A DNA stretch of 64,000 bases from Streptomyces rishiriensis (GCF_030815485.1 NZ_JAUSWV010000002.1:4650001-4714000); one strand, 5' to 3'; positions 36,882 through 46,176 are shown, counted from the first letter of the stretch. Made by a program: numbers and translations. The notes: generated by a model not told the origin, from the letters alone.

Positions 36882-36947
36882 CCGTCGTAGTCACGCAGCC
36901 GGCCACTCAGGAATCGATAGTCACGCAGTTAGACACGCAGCAACGCC

Positions 36948-36980
36948 AGAGGGCCCTTACCGATTCGGTAAGGGCCCTCT
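36948..36980 (-). terminator. tRNA-Pro terminator hairpin
   Basis: AGAGGGCCCTTACCG (36948-36962) and CGGTAAGGGCCCTCT (36966-36980) form a perfect 15-bp stem with a 3-base loop, 18 bases past the mature 3' end of the tRNA. Confidence 0.85.
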
Positions 36981-36997
36981 GAACTGCGGTTTAACTG

Positions 36998-37071
36998 TCG
37001 GGGTGGCGGGATTTGAACCCACGACCTCTTCGTCCCGAACGAAGCGCGCTGCCAAGCTGCGCTACACCCCG
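36998..37071 (-). tRNA. tRNA-Pro (anticodon CGG)
   Basis: A full cloverleaf is readable. Acceptor CGGGGTG pairs with CACCCCG, the anticodon stem CTTCG/CGAAG encloses loop TTCGGGA (anticodon CGG), and the T arm GTGGG/CCCGC encloses TTCAAAT. The discriminator is A, and CCA is not encoded. Its 3' end faces the truncated integrase, so it is the probable attB of the island. Confidence 0.95.
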
Positions 37072-37113
37072 ATGTCGCTGCTTGTCCTGCTTGTCGCGGC
37101 GACGTCGTTTACT

Positions 37114-37899
37114 TTAGCCCACCGGTGGCCCGAGACGAAATCCGGTTTTGGCGCGGTGGCTGAGCGGGTTCGGGCGGGCGTGGTCGAGGGCCACGAGGAC
37201 GACCGCGAGGGCGTAGAAGGAGAGGCCGAGGAGCAGGGCGTTGGCGAGGGCGTGTTTGTAGCCGTGGGCCTCGACGTCGAAGAAGGGGTAGAGGTAGCGG
37301 CCCGGGGCGCCGGCCGGGATCAGCTGGGCGCGGGCGAGGCAGAACGCCAGGTAGGCGACGGGGTAGATCATCCAGGTGGCGGCCCGGCGCAGGCGCAGTC
37401 GGCCGGGGGGCGTCAGCAGCAGCCAGTCCAGGACGGCGGCCGTCGGGGTCACCGTGTGGATGAGATGGCCGGCGACCAGGTGCCAGCCGGTGGGCGCGGT
37501 CGTCGTGCCGGTCACCGAGAAGGGGACCGCCGCGTCCGTCAGGAGCAGGTGGTAGACCAGGCCGGTGATCGTGACGTAGAGCAGTGCGGCGCCGGTCAGG
37601 GCGGCGGGGAGGGGGCGACGGGCCGTCCATGCGCGGCGGGCGGAGAGCAGCGTGACCAGAGCCAGCAGGATGTTGCTCTGGATCGCGAAGTGACTCAGGA
37701 CCCGCAAGGGGCTGCCCAGCATGAAGGCCAGCGTCACGCCCGCGGCAGCCGTGCTGGCCAGGAGCAGGCGGACGACGGCGGCCAGCGGGCGGCGTACGGG
37801 GGCCACCACCGCCGAGGCGGGGACGGAGGAGAGAAGTAGCGCGTGGGTCCGCGGGATCGCGGGCAGATCCGGGATGTCCCTGGGTATCGGCGCGGTCAT
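37114..37899 (-). CDS. Pr6Pr-family membrane protein
   Basis: 261 residues with about six membrane segments (ALLYVTITGLVYHLLL, ALANALLLGLSFYALAVVLV). Conserved motifs are HFAIQSNILL, GHLIHTVTPTAAVLDWLLL and RYLYPFFDVEAHGY, typical of the Pr6Pr family known from actinobacteria and animals. The function is unclear. The ATG at 37899 gives a Pro-rich cytoplasmic start. Confidence 0.82.
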   Translation of the reverse strand: MTAPIPRDIPDLPAIPRTHALLLSSVPASAVVAPVRRPLAAVVRLLLASTAAAGVTLAFMLGSPLRVLSHFAIQSNILLALVTLLSARRAWTARRPLPAALTGAALLYVTITGLVYHLLLTDAAVPFSVTGTTTAPTGWHLVAGHLIHTVTPTAAVLDWLLLTPPGRLRLRRAATWMIYPVAYLAFCLARAQLIPAGAPGRYLYPFFDVEAHGYKHALANALLLGLSFYALAVVLVALDHARPNPLSHRAKTGFRLGPPVG

Positions 37900-38049
37900 A
37901 CCCTCACGCTAGGCAAGCGCGGCAAAAGGGGCGATACGGGTGGACCGTCCGAGTGAAAGCGCTGCCGTACCTGTTCCGCGCCCCCGCCGCGCGCCCTCGG
38001 CCTTCCCCTTCCGCCTTTCCCGCCTCTTCGGCCTCCGCCTCTTCCCCTC

Positions 38050-38976
38050 CTAGTCCTTCCCGACCAAGGTCAGCAAGGTCACCTCTGGCGGGCAGGCGAA
38101 CCGTACCGGCGTGTAGCGGTTGGTTCCGCAGCCTGCCGAAACGTGCAGGTAGGACGTGTGGCCCTCCGCCGTGTGCGTCGAGAGGCCCTTCACGCGCTTC
38201 GCGTCCAGGTCGCAGTTGGTGACCAGGGCGCCGTAGAAGGGGACGCAGATCTGGCCGCCGTGGGTGTGGCCGGCCAGGATCAGGGGGTAGCCGTCCGCCG
38301 TGTAGGCGTCCAGGACCCGCAGGTACGGCGCGTGCACCACGCCCATCGAGAAGTCGGACGACGTCGACGGGCCGCCGGCCACCTTCGCGTAGCGGTCGCG
38401 CTTGATGTGCGGGTCGTCCAGACCCGTCAGCTCGATCGACGCGCCCTCGACCTTCAGCACGCCCCGGGTGTTCGTCAGGTTCAGCCAGCCCGCCGCGTCG
38501 AAACCCTCGCGCAGGTCCTCCCACGGGTTGTGGACCACGTCGACGACCGGCGGGTTGCCGTTCAGGCCGTGGCGTCCCTGGGCCTTCTCGAGGAGATAGC
38601 GGGCGGGATTACGCGGCCGCGGGCCGTAGTAGTCGTTCGAGCCGAAGACGTACGCGCCCGGGAACTCCATCAGCGGGCCCAGGGCGTCCAGGACCTCGGG
38701 CACGCCCTCCGGGTCGGACAGGTTGTCGCCCGTGTTGATCACGAAGTCGGGGCGCAGGCCGGCCAGGGAACGCAGCCAGCGCTGCTTCTTGCGCTGTCCG
38801 CCGACCATGTGGATGTCGGAGACCTGCAACACGCGCAGGGGACGCATCCCGGCGGGGAGGACGGGGACCGTCACCCGTCGCAGGCGGAACGAGCGGGCTT
38901 CGAAGCCCGCCGCGTACACCAGACCGGCGGCGCCGGCCGCCGCAATGGACAGTGGTACTCCGTATCGCGCGCGCAT
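38050..38976 (-). CDS. Metallophosphoesterase (YaeI-like)
   Basis: 308 residues. An N-terminal hydrophobic segment (IAAAGAAGLVYAAGF) may anchor it. The dinuclear metal motifs appear in order: VSDIHMVG, INTGDNLSDP, FGSNDYYGPR, and LILAGHTHGGQICVPF near the C-terminus. The family hydrolyses phosphomono- or diesters such as UDP-DAG-type substrates, and the natural substrate here is unknown. It is divergent from the YqeY gene. Confidence 0.9.
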   Translation of the reverse strand: MRARYGVPLSIAAAGAAGLVYAAGFEARSFRLRRVTVPVLPAGMRPLRVLQVSDIHMVGGQRKKQRWLRSLAGLRPDFVINTGDNLSDPEGVPEVLDALGPLMEFPGAYVFGSNDYYGPRPRNPARYLLEKAQGRHGLNGNPPVVDVVHNPWEDLREGFDAAGWLNLTNTRGVLKVEGASIELTGLDDPHIKRDRYAKVAGGPSTSSDFSMGVVHAPYLRVLDAYTADGYPLILAGHTHGGQICVPFYGALVTNCDLDAKRVKGLSTHTAEGHTSYLHVSAGCGTNRYTPVRFACPPEVTLLTLVGKD

Positions 38977-39068
38977 ACGTCCATCGTGTCAGACGCCGCC
39001 AACGTCCTTTGCCCCGCCGCCCCTTAAATCGGGGCGTGCGGCTACCGACACCTGCGACAATCACACGC

Positions 39069-39533
39069 ATGACCACGCTCAAGTCGAAGCTGCAGGAAGA
39101 CCTCAACGCCGCGATCAAGGAGCGCGACGAGCTCCGCTCCTCGACGCTCCGGCTCACGCTGACCGCCATCACCAAGGAGGAGGTCGCGGGCAAGGAGAAG
39201 CGCGAGCTCTCCGACGACGAGGTCCTCAAGGTGATCACCAAGGAGGCGAAGAAGCGCCGTGAGGCCGCCGACGCCTTCGCGCAGGGTGGGCGGGCCGCAT
39301 CGGCCGAGCGGGAGAAGGCGGAGGGCGAGCTGCTCGCCACCTACCTGCCCAAGCAGCTCGGCGAAGAGGAGCTGCACGACATCGTCGCCCAGGCCGTCGC
39401 GGAGGCGAGGGCGGCCGGTGCCGAGGGGCCGCGGGCGATGGGCGCCGTCATGAAGATCGTGAACCCGAAGGTGGCGGGTCTGGCCGAGGGCGGCCGCGTC
39501 GCCGCTGTCGTGAAGAAGCTGCTCGCGGGCTGA
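39069..39533 (+). CDS. GatB/YqeY domain protein
   Basis: 154 residues from ATG 39069. Entirely helical and charged (KSKLQEDLNAAIKERDELRS, ELLATYLPKQLGEEELHDIV), with the final helix GGRVAAVVKKLLAG typical of YqeY. The fold is the tRNA-binding tail of GatB, but free-standing YqeY has no settled role. Confidence 0.93.
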   Translation: MTTLKSKLQEDLNAAIKERDELRSSTLRLTLTAITKEEVAGKEKRELSDDEVLKVITKEAKKRREAADAFAQGGRAASAEREKAEGELLATYLPKQLGEEELHDIVAQAVAEARAAGAEGPRAMGAVMKIVNPKVAGLAEGGRVAAVVKKLLAG

Positions 39534-39989
39534 CCCCGGGCCAAGCCGGTCCGCCCCCGGGACCAGCCCCCGGGCTGATCCCGGGGGCTGACCCCGGGTT
39601 TAACCGGTCCCAGTCCACCCTCGGGCTGAGTCCGAGCTGACCCAGCGCCCCCCAGTCCACCCCCAGTCCATCCCTGGGCTGATCCCGGGCTGCCCCCGGA
39701 TTTCTGCCCCGGGCTGGCCCCGGGCACGTGCCTCTTCTGTACATCCGCCTCCGCCGAGCGCCACGGGCCCCAAACGGCGTACGGCGCCCGCACGGCGTAC
39801 GGCGCCCGCACGGCGCCCGGCGCCCGGCGCCCGCACGGCGAGCGGCCGCGCACGACGAACGGCCCTCGCACGGCGACCGGTCCCCGCACGACGAACGGCC
39901 CCCACCTCGCCGTACGAGAAGAATTCCCGTACGAGAAGCAGGGGCCGTTCGCAATGGGGCCGTTCGCTGGAGGGCCGGTCGCCTCAGTC
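39534..39989. other. 456-base repeat-rich region
   Basis: A C/G-rich tract of degenerate CCCGGGCTGA-type repeats (39540-39725) is followed by CGTACGGCGCCCGCA-type repeats (39770-39900). A 12-bp repeat, CCGTACGAGAAG, appears twice near 39909-39937. No gene was seen. Confidence 0.6.
39565..39589 (+). terminator. Terminator hairpin after the YqeY gene
   Basis: AGCCCCCGGG (39565-39574) pairs with CCCGGGGGCT (39580-39589), a perfect 10-bp stem with loop CTGAT, 32 bases after the stop. Confidence 0.7.
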
Positions 39990-42260
39990 TCAGCCGCGTC
40001 CGCCGTTGCCGTTTCCGTTGCTCTGGCCCTGGAAGAACGTGCCTCCGTCGTTGGAGTTGCCGCCGTTCGTCGTGCCGTTGGTGAGCAGGCCGGTGAGGAA
40101 GCCGTCGTCCTCGTTGCCGGTGTTGCCGGTGTTGCCGTCCCCGTTGTCGCCGTCGTCGTTGTTCTCGTTGCCGCGGTCCTTGTCGGGCGGCTTCGGGATG
40201 TCGACGAGGTTGAAGGGCGGGGCTTCCTTGCCCTCGAGCGCGCCGGTCATGGCGTCGCGCCAGATCGGTCCGGGGGTGTCGCCGCCGTAGACCTGGGAGT
40301 GGTAGACGCCGCCGATGGTGATGTTGGTCATCTCGACCTTCTGGGTGGCGCTGCCGACCCAGACGGCGCCCGCGAGGTTCGGGGTGTAACCGACGAACCA
40401 GGCGTTCTTGCGGGAGTCCGTGGTACCGGTCTTACCGGCGTTCGCGCGGCCGGACAGGCCGGCCTGCTGGCCGGTACCGGAGTCGGTCACACCGCTCAGC
40501 AGCGTGTTGACGGTGTCCGCGGTCTTCTCGCTCATCGCGCGCGAGCAGGTCGACTTCGGCACCTCCAGCGACTTCTTCGCGCCGCCCACGGTCTGGGTGA
40601 TCGACTCGATCGCGACCGGGGTGCAGTACATGCCCCGGCTGGCGAAGGCCGCGTACGCGCTCGCCATCGTCAGGGGGGAGAGGCCGGTGGAGCCGAGGGT
40701 CATCGACGAGGGCACCTCGGGGACCTTGTCGCCGTTGCCCTGGACCACGCCCAGCTTGTCGGTCATCTTCACCACGGGGCACATGCCGATGTCGGCGAGC
40801 ATCTGCACGAAGTAGGTGTTGACCGACAGTTCCATGGCCTTCTTCAGCTGGTACGGGCCCTTCTCGGACTCGCTCTCGTTCTCCAGCTTGTCATTGCCCT
40901 CGTTGGTCCACGGCTTGCTGCTGCACGTCTGGACGGTGTCCGGGTACGGCATCTCGTACGGCGCCGGGTAGCTCTGGTTCGCCGGGCGGCCCTCCTCCAG
41001 CGCGGCCGCGGCCACGAACGGCTTGAAGGTGGAGCCGGTCGGGAAACCGTAGTTCGAGCCGCCCATGGAGGCGTTGACGGAGTAGTTGTACTCGGTCTCG
41101 TTCTTGCCGTAGCCGTACGGCTTCGACTGGCCCATGCCGAGGATCTTGCCGGTGCCGGGCTCGACGAGCGTGGCGGCCGCGGCGACCTTGTCCGACTTGT
41201 AGACGTGGTCCTTGAGCGAGTCCTGGACGGACTTCTGGGACTGCGGTTCGAGCGTCGTCCTGATCGTCAGGCCGCCCTGGTTCCAGAGCTTCGCCCGCAC
41301 TTCCTTGGTCTTGCCGAAGACCGGGTCGCTGAGGAAGACGCGTTCCACGTACTTGCAGAAGAAGCTGGCGCCCTTCACGGCGGTGATGCAGCCGTTCTTC
41401 GGCTGGGTGACCTTCAGGCCGAGCGGGGCCTGCTGCGCCTTCGCGGCCTCGGCCTGGGTGATGTCACCGACCTCGGCCATGCGCTGCAGCACGACGTTTC
41501 GGCGGTTGGTGGCCGTGACGTCGTCCTTGACCGGGTCGTAGACGCTCGGGGACTGGACGATGCCGGCCAGCAGCGCCGCCTGGGGGAGGGTGAGGTCCTT
41601 GGCGTGCGTGGAGAAGTAGCGCTGTGAGGCCGCCTCGACGCCGTATGCCTGCTCGCCGAAGAACGTGATGTTCAGGTAGTTCTCGAGGATCTTCTTCTTG
41701 CCGAGCTCCTCCTCCACCTGGATCGCGTACTTCAGCTCCTTGATCTTGCGGCCGATGGTCTGCTCGGTGGCCTGCGCGACCTTCGTCGGGTCGTCGCCCG
41801 CCTCCTCCACGAAGACGTTCTTCACGTACTGCTGGGTGAGCGTGGAGGCGCCCTGGGATACGCCGCTGCTCTGCACGTTCTTGTTGAGCGCGCGGAGCAT
41901 GCCCTTCAGGTCGACCGCGCCGTGCTCGTAGAAGCGCGAGTCCTCGATCGCGACGATCGCCTTCTGCATGTACGGCGACATGTTCTTGAGGTCGACCACC
42001 GTGCGGTCCCGCGAGTAGACCGTGGCGATCTGGCCGCCTTCGGCGTCGAGGATCGTGGTGCGCTGGCTCAGCGGGGGCGTCTTGAGGTTGGCCGGGAGTT
42101 CGTCGAACGACTCCACCGACCCCTTGGCGGCGAGGCCCAGCGCGCCGAACGCGGGCAGGGCGATACCGGCCAGCAGGGCTCCCGCGAGCACACTGACACC
42201 GAGGAACTTGGCGGCCTGCTGCGTTGGCGACAGACCACCGCCCGAGCGCTTCTTTGGCAT
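39990..42260 (-). CDS. Class A penicillin-binding protein (glycosyltransferase/transpeptidase)
   Basis: 756 residues. A short cytoplasmic start and one membrane anchor (about 17-46) precede a GT51 domain, with catalytic Glu106 in EDSRFYEHGAVD and QGASTLTQQYVKN. The transpeptidase has STFK (Ser410), SVN (479-481) and KTGTT (610-614). A 70-residue tail rich in Asn/Gly/Asp (GNENNDDGDNGDGNTGN) follows. It polymerises and cross-links peptidoglycan. It is divergent from wblA, as in S. coelicolor from memory. Confidence 0.95.
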   Translation of the reverse strand: MPKKRSGGGLSPTQQAAKFLGVSVLAGALLAGIALPAFGALGLAAKGSVESFDELPANLKTPPLSQRTTILDAEGGQIATVYSRDRTVVDLKNMSPYMQKAIVAIEDSRFYEHGAVDLKGMLRALNKNVQSSGVSQGASTLTQQYVKNVFVEEAGDDPTKVAQATEQTIGRKIKELKYAIQVEEELGKKKILENYLNITFFGEQAYGVEAASQRYFSTHAKDLTLPQAALLAGIVQSPSVYDPVKDDVTATNRRNVVLQRMAEVGDITQAEAAKAQQAPLGLKVTQPKNGCITAVKGASFFCKYVERVFLSDPVFGKTKEVRAKLWNQGGLTIRTTLEPQSQKSVQDSLKDHVYKSDKVAAAATLVEPGTGKILGMGQSKPYGYGKNETEYNYSVNASMGGSNYGFPTGSTFKPFVAAAALEEGRPANQSYPAPYEMPYPDTVQTCSSKPWTNEGNDKLENESESEKGPYQLKKAMELSVNTYFVQMLADIGMCPVVKMTDKLGVVQGNGDKVPEVPSSMTLGSTGLSPLTMASAYAAFASRGMYCTPVAIESITQTVGGAKKSLEVPKSTCSRAMSEKTADTVNTLLSGVTDSGTGQQAGLSGRANAGKTGTTDSRKNAWFVGYTPNLAGAVWVGSATQKVEMTNITIGGVYHSQVYGGDTPGPIWRDAMTGALEGKEAPPFNLVDIPKPPDKDRGNENNDDGDNGDGNTGNTGNEDDGFLTGLLTNGTTNGGNSNDGGTFFQGQSNGNGNGGRG

Positions 42261-42609
42261 GGGGGCAGCCTACGTTCTCATTCGCCGGACACGCGTCAAT
42301 GCCTTGGCCTAAGCTGCTCTCAACTGTCACAGCAGCAGGGCTACGTATCAATACGTCCGGCGACCCCGAATCGTTCCGGAGGTTCCCCGACTTTCTGATG
42401 GGGACGTGTCCGAATCCGCCTTGTGTGTCACCCGGCGTCCGTTGTGACTCAACTGAACTATCCCGGTTGCCGGGAAAGTCGCATATGTCGCGGGCTCACT
42501 CCCCCGGGTGATCTGCCGCTTACGCATAGTCCGTTCGGGCCATTCAAGATTGGGCCCGAAGGGGGTGTTGCGCTGTGCCCACCTTCCGTAACGTCCTCAA
42601 CTGGCGGCG
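42261..42609. promoter_or_regulatory. Divergent PBP/wblA regulatory region
   Basis: About 350 bases hold promoters for both genes. An 8-bp inverted repeat, TTCGGGCC (42534-42541) and GGCCCGAA (42553-42560), could fold in the wblA leader 50 bases before its start. WblA genes are known targets of developmental regulators; I cannot assign specific sites. Confidence 0.5.
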
Positions 42610-43005
42610 GTGAATATGCCGCTGCCGCCGTGGGGGAGCCTCGATTCGGGAGAGGACGGCGCCGGTATGGGCTGGGTAACCGACTGGAGTGCGCAGGCTG
42701 CCTGCCGCACTACCGATCCGGATGAACTGTTCGTTCAGGGAGCAGCGCAGAACAGGGCCAAGGCGGTGTGCACCGGATGTCCGGTACGCACCGAGTGCCT
42801 GGCCGACGCGCTCGACAACCGTGTCGAGTTCGGTGTGTGGGGAGGCATGACCGAGCGCGAGCGCCGCGCACTGCTGCGCAGGCGTCCGACTGTGACCTCC
42901 TGGCGCCGCCTGCTGGAGACGGCGCGTTCGGAGTACGAGCGTGGGGCCGGCATCCTGCCGCTCGACGACGACCAGATCTACGAGAACTACGCGGCGGTGG
43001 GCTGA
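42610..43005 (+). CDS. wblA: WhiB-like iron-sulfur regulator WblA
   Basis: 131 residues if started at GTG 42610. ATG 42667 (MGWVTDWSAQ) gives the 112-residue conserved core and may be the real start. The four cluster Cys are in QAACRTTDP and CTGCPVRTEC. The invariant GVWGG turn is followed by basic TERERRALLRRRP, the DNA- or sigma-contacting region. The sequence and context beside a class A PBP and two ArsA-like genes identify WblA. In Streptomyces it is required for sporulation and represses antibiotic production. Confidence 0.93.
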   Translation: MNMPLPPWGSLDSGEDGAGMGWVTDWSAQAACRTTDPDELFVQGAAQNRAKAVCTGCPVRTECLADALDNRVEFGVWGGMTERERRALLRRRPTVTSWRRLLETARSEYERGAGILPLDDDQIYENYAAVG

Positions 43006-43019
43006 GGAGAACCCTCGGC

Positions 43020-44447
43020 TCAGGCGTCGGCAGCCTCGGGCAGCTCCGGCTGGTTGGCCGCGAGCCGGTTCCCGATGTCCCGCAGCCCCGTGAGGTCATG
43101 CACGTCGCCGGGGAGCGCGGCCACTTCGGACACCGCGACCTCGGGGTGCAGCGCGGTGAAGCGGTCACGCGTGCGCTGCTCACGGGAGAGCAGGTGCATG
43201 CGTTCCGCGTGCAGTCTCAGCAGGGCTGCGGTGAGGTCGTCCACGGTCCGGTCCGCGTCCGCGCCGGAAGGCACGCCGGTGTGCGTGTCGGCGCTCGCTG
43301 TCCGGTCCGTGTCGGTGGCCGTGGGCCGGTTCGCGCCGGTGGGGGCGTCGCGCTCCGGATCGGTTGCGGGAGATTCTGAACTGCCGTACGTGTCGGGAGA
43401 GTTACGAAGACCAGCTTTCCCGCCGTCCTGATCCACAATGCGGGGCTCTTCAAGATTTTCCGCAGCACGGGTATGGACGAGGTCGAGGTTCTCCGCAGCG
43501 GCGAGCGCCCGCTCGGCGGACAGCTGGGCGGCGCCGCTGCCGTGCACGCGGTTCAGCACCAGGCCGGCCAGTGGCATGTCCTCGGCTGCCAGCCGCTCCA
43601 CGAAGTACGCGGCCTCCCGCAGCGCGTCCCGCTCGGGAGCCGCCACCACCAGGAACGCCGTGCCGGGCGCCTGGAGCAGTTTGTACGTGGCGTCCGCGCG
43701 CGTACGAAAGCCGCCGAACATCGAGTCCATCGCCGCGATGAACGTCTGCACGTCCTTCAGCAGCTGTCCGCCGAGCACCTTGCCGAGCGCGCCGGTCATC
43801 ATCGACATCCCGACGTTCAGGAACTTCATCCCCGCGCGGCCCCCGACCTTGGCGGGCGCGAGCAGGACGCGGATCAGCTTGCCGTCCAGGAACGACCCGA
43901 GCCGCTTGGGCGCGTCAAGGAAGTCCAGCGCCGAGCGGGACGGCGGTGTGTCGACGACGATCAGGTCCCACTCGTCGCGCGCGCGCAGCTGTCCCAGCTT
44001 CTCCATCGCCATGTACTCCTGCGTGCCCGCGAAGCCCGCCGAGAGCGACTGGTAGAACGGGTTGCCCAGGATCGCGGTCGCCCGGTCGCCGTCCGCGTGC
44101 GCCTCGACGATCTCGTCGAAGGTGCGCTTCATGTCGAGCATCATGGCGTGCAGTTCGCCGTCCCCCTCGACGCCTTTGACGCGGCGCGGGGTGTTGTCCA
44201 GCGAGTCGATGCCCATGGACTGGGCGAGCCGGCGGGCCGGATCGATGGTCAGGACCACCACCTTGCGGCCCCGCTCGGCCGCCCGGAGCCCCAGCGCCGC
44301 CGCCGTGGTCGTCTTGCCGACGCCGCCCGAGCCGCAGCACACCACGATGCGGGTCGACGGGTCGTCGAGCAGTGGGTCGAGGTCCAGCACGGGCGCGGAG
44401 GAGATGCGCCGGGTGCTTCCCTGGTCGTGAGTCTGGTCCGGACTCAT
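43020..44447 (-). CDS. ArsA/Get3-like ATPase (second of pair)
   Basis: 475 residues from ATG 44447. P-loop VVCCGSGGVGKTTTAAALG, then VVVLTIDPARRLAQSMG and switch-like VVDTPPSRSALDFLD, mark the ArsA/Get3 deviant-Walker family. Between about residues 350 and 400 an acidic Thr/Asp-rich insert (ATDPERDAPTGANRPTATDT) breaks the domain. No arsenite pump genes are near. Its start overlaps the stop of its partner (ATGA). Role unknown; possibly protein targeting or a two-subunit ATPase with the next gene. Confidence 0.88.
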   Translation of the reverse strand: MSPDQTHDQGSTRRISSAPVLDLDPLLDDPSTRIVVCCGSGGVGKTTTAAALGLRAAERGRKVVVLTIDPARRLAQSMGIDSLDNTPRRVKGVEGDGELHAMMLDMKRTFDEIVEAHADGDRATAILGNPFYQSLSAGFAGTQEYMAMEKLGQLRARDEWDLIVVDTPPSRSALDFLDAPKRLGSFLDGKLIRVLLAPAKVGGRAGMKFLNVGMSMMTGALGKVLGGQLLKDVQTFIAAMDSMFGGFRTRADATYKLLQAPGTAFLVVAAPERDALREAAYFVERLAAEDMPLAGLVLNRVHGSGAAQLSAERALAAAENLDLVHTRAAENLEEPRIVDQDGGKAGLRNSPDTYGSSESPATDPERDAPTGANRPTATDTDRTASADTHTGVPSGADADRTVDDLTAALLRLHAERMHLLSREQRTRDRFTALHPEVAVSEVAALPGDVHDLTGLRDIGNRLAANQPELPEAADA

Positions 44448-45439
44448 GCGATCCCCTGCTTCCGCAGTTCGTTGGCGAGCTGGTACAGGCCCGCGAGGTC
44501 CATGCCCTCGGCGAGCAACGGCAGTTCGTGCAGTGGCAGGTCGAGTTCGCCGAGGGCCGCGCGCTGCTCGTGCTCCAGCGCGTGCCGCTCGGCGTACTCC
44601 TCGGCCTGCTGGAGGAGCGGATCCACCAGCCGCTCGGCGTGCCCCCCGCGCCGCGCTCCGCCGAGCCCGGCGGCGGACAGCGACCGGGCGACAGAGGAAC
44701 GAGTCACGCTCCGTACGAGTTCCAGTCCGTCCTCGTCCAGCACCTCGGGCCGCACCATGTTGACGATGACCCGCCCCACCGGAAGCTTCGCCGCCCGCAG
44801 CTCGGCGATACCGTCCGCGGTCTCCTGGACGGGCATCTCCTCGAGCAGGGTCACCAGGTGCACGGCCGTCTCCGACGACTTCAGCACTCGCATCACGGCC
44901 TGCGCCTGATTGTGTATCGGGCCGATCCTGGCCAGCCCGGCGACCTCGTCGTTGACGTTCAGGAAGCGGGTGACGCGTCCCGTGGGCGGGGCGTCCATGA
45001 CGACGTAGTCGTACACGAACCGTCCGTTGCGGTCCTTGCGGCGTACCGCCTCGCACGCCTTGCCGGTGAGGAGCACGTCCCTCACGCCGGGCGCGATGGT
45101 GGTGGCGAAGTCGATGGCGCCGAGCTTCTTCAGGGCCCGTCCGGCGCCTCCCAGTTTGTAGAACATCTGGAGGTAGTCCAGAAGGGCCAGTTCGGGATCG
45201 ATGGCCAGTGCGTACACCTCACCGCCCCCCGAGGCGACGGCGATCTTGCGTTCCTCATAGGGCAACGCCTGAGTCTCGAAGAGCTGTGCGATGCCCTGCC
45301 GACCCTCCACCTCGACGAGAAGCGTCCGCTTCCCTGCCGTGGCGAGGGCCAGCGCGAGGGCCGCGGCGACCGTCGTCTTACCGGTCCCGCCCTTGCCACT
45401 GACGACCTGGAGCCTGCTCACGTCTTCGAGCGTAACCAT
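44444..45439 (-). CDS. ArsA/Get3-like ATPase (first of pair)
   Basis: 331 residues from ATG 45439, the first Met before the P-loop (QVVSGKGGTGKTTVAAALAL). Switch region YVVMDAPPTGRVTRFLNV. It is shorter than its partner and lacks the acidic insert. Co-translation with the second ATPase suggests a heterodimer resembling the two halves of ArsA. Confidence 0.9.
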   Translation of the reverse strand: MVTLEDVSRLQVVSGKGGTGKTTVAAALALALATAGKRTLLVEVEGRQGIAQLFETQALPYEERKIAVASGGGEVYALAIDPELALLDYLQMFYKLGGAGRALKKLGAIDFATTIAPGVRDVLLTGKACEAVRRKDRNGRFVYDYVVMDAPPTGRVTRFLNVNDEVAGLARIGPIHNQAQAVMRVLKSSETAVHLVTLLEEMPVQETADGIAELRAAKLPVGRVIVNMVRPEVLDEDGLELVRSVTRSSVARSLSAAGLGGARRGGHAERLVDPLLQQAEEYAERHALEHEQRAALGELDLPLHELPLLAEGMDLAGLYQLANELRKQGIA

Positions 45440-45541
45440 TCGGCGCCCGAGGCAATCGGGAGACTGTGGACAAGGGGGGCCGATATCGGCCACATGGCCC
45501 GTGGAACGGGCCCTCCGACGACAGCGGATACAGTCGGCCCC

Positions 45542-45700
45542 ATGACCAAGTGGGAATACGCAACCGTGCCGCTGCTCGTCCACGCAACGAAGCAGATTCT
45601 GGACACCTGGGGCGAGGACGGCTGGGAGCTCGTCCAGGTCGTGCCCGGGCCGAACAACCCGGAGCAGCTCGTCGCCTACCTGAAGCGGGCGAAGGCGTGA
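45542..45700 (+). CDS. Small DUF4177-like protein
   Basis: 52 residues (MTKWEYATVPLLVHATKQIL; WGEDGWELVQVVPGP), the typical compact DUF4177-like pattern with the GWELV motif. Function unknown. Its stop overlaps the GTG of the RidA gene, so they are coupled. Confidence 0.85.
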   Translation: MTKWEYATVPLLVHATKQILDTWGEDGWELVQVVPGPNNPEQLVAYLKRAKA

Positions 45701-46161
45701 GCGCGGTCGAGACGAGGCTCGCCGAGCTCGGGCTGACCCTGCCGGCGGTCGTGCCGCCCCTCGCGGCCTACCAGCCCGCCGTGCGGTCCGGACCGTACGT
45801 GTACACGGCCGGCCAGCTGCCCATGGTGGACGGCAAGCTGCCGATCACCGGCAAGGTCGGCGCCGAGGTCACCCCAGAGGAGGCCAAGGAGCTGGCCCGC
45901 ACCTGCGCGCTGAACGCCCTGGCCGCCGTCAAGTCGGTCGCGGGCGACCTGGACCGCATCGCGCGCGTGGTGAAGGTCGTCGGCTTCGTGGCGTCGGCCT
46001 CGGACTTCACCGGCCAGCCCGCCGTCCTCAACGGCGCGAGCGAACTGCTGGGCGAGGTCCTCGGCGACAAGGGCGTGCACGCGCGCAGCGCGGTGGGTGT
46101 CGCGGTGCTGCCGCTGGACGCGCCCGTCGAGGTCGAGATCCAGGTGGAGCTCGTCCCGTAG
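45697..46161 (+). CDS. RidA/YjgF-family enamine-imine deaminase-like protein
   Basis: 154 residues from GTG 45697. AVRSGPYVYTAGQLPMVDG and the C-terminal region GVHARSAVGVAVLPLDAPVE place it in the RidA superfamily, with the Arg that binds the substrate carboxylate in HARSAVGV. It probably clears reactive enamines, though not all subgroups retain activity. Confidence 0.9.
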   Translation: MSAVETRLAELGLTLPAVVPPLAAYQPAVRSGPYVYTAGQLPMVDGKLPITGKVGAEVTPEEAKELARTCALNALAAVKSVAGDLDRIARVVKVVGFVASASDFTGQPAVLNGASELLGEVLGDKGVHARSAVGVAVLPLDAPVEVEIQVELVP

Positions 46162-46176
46162 TCGCTTCCGTCCCGT

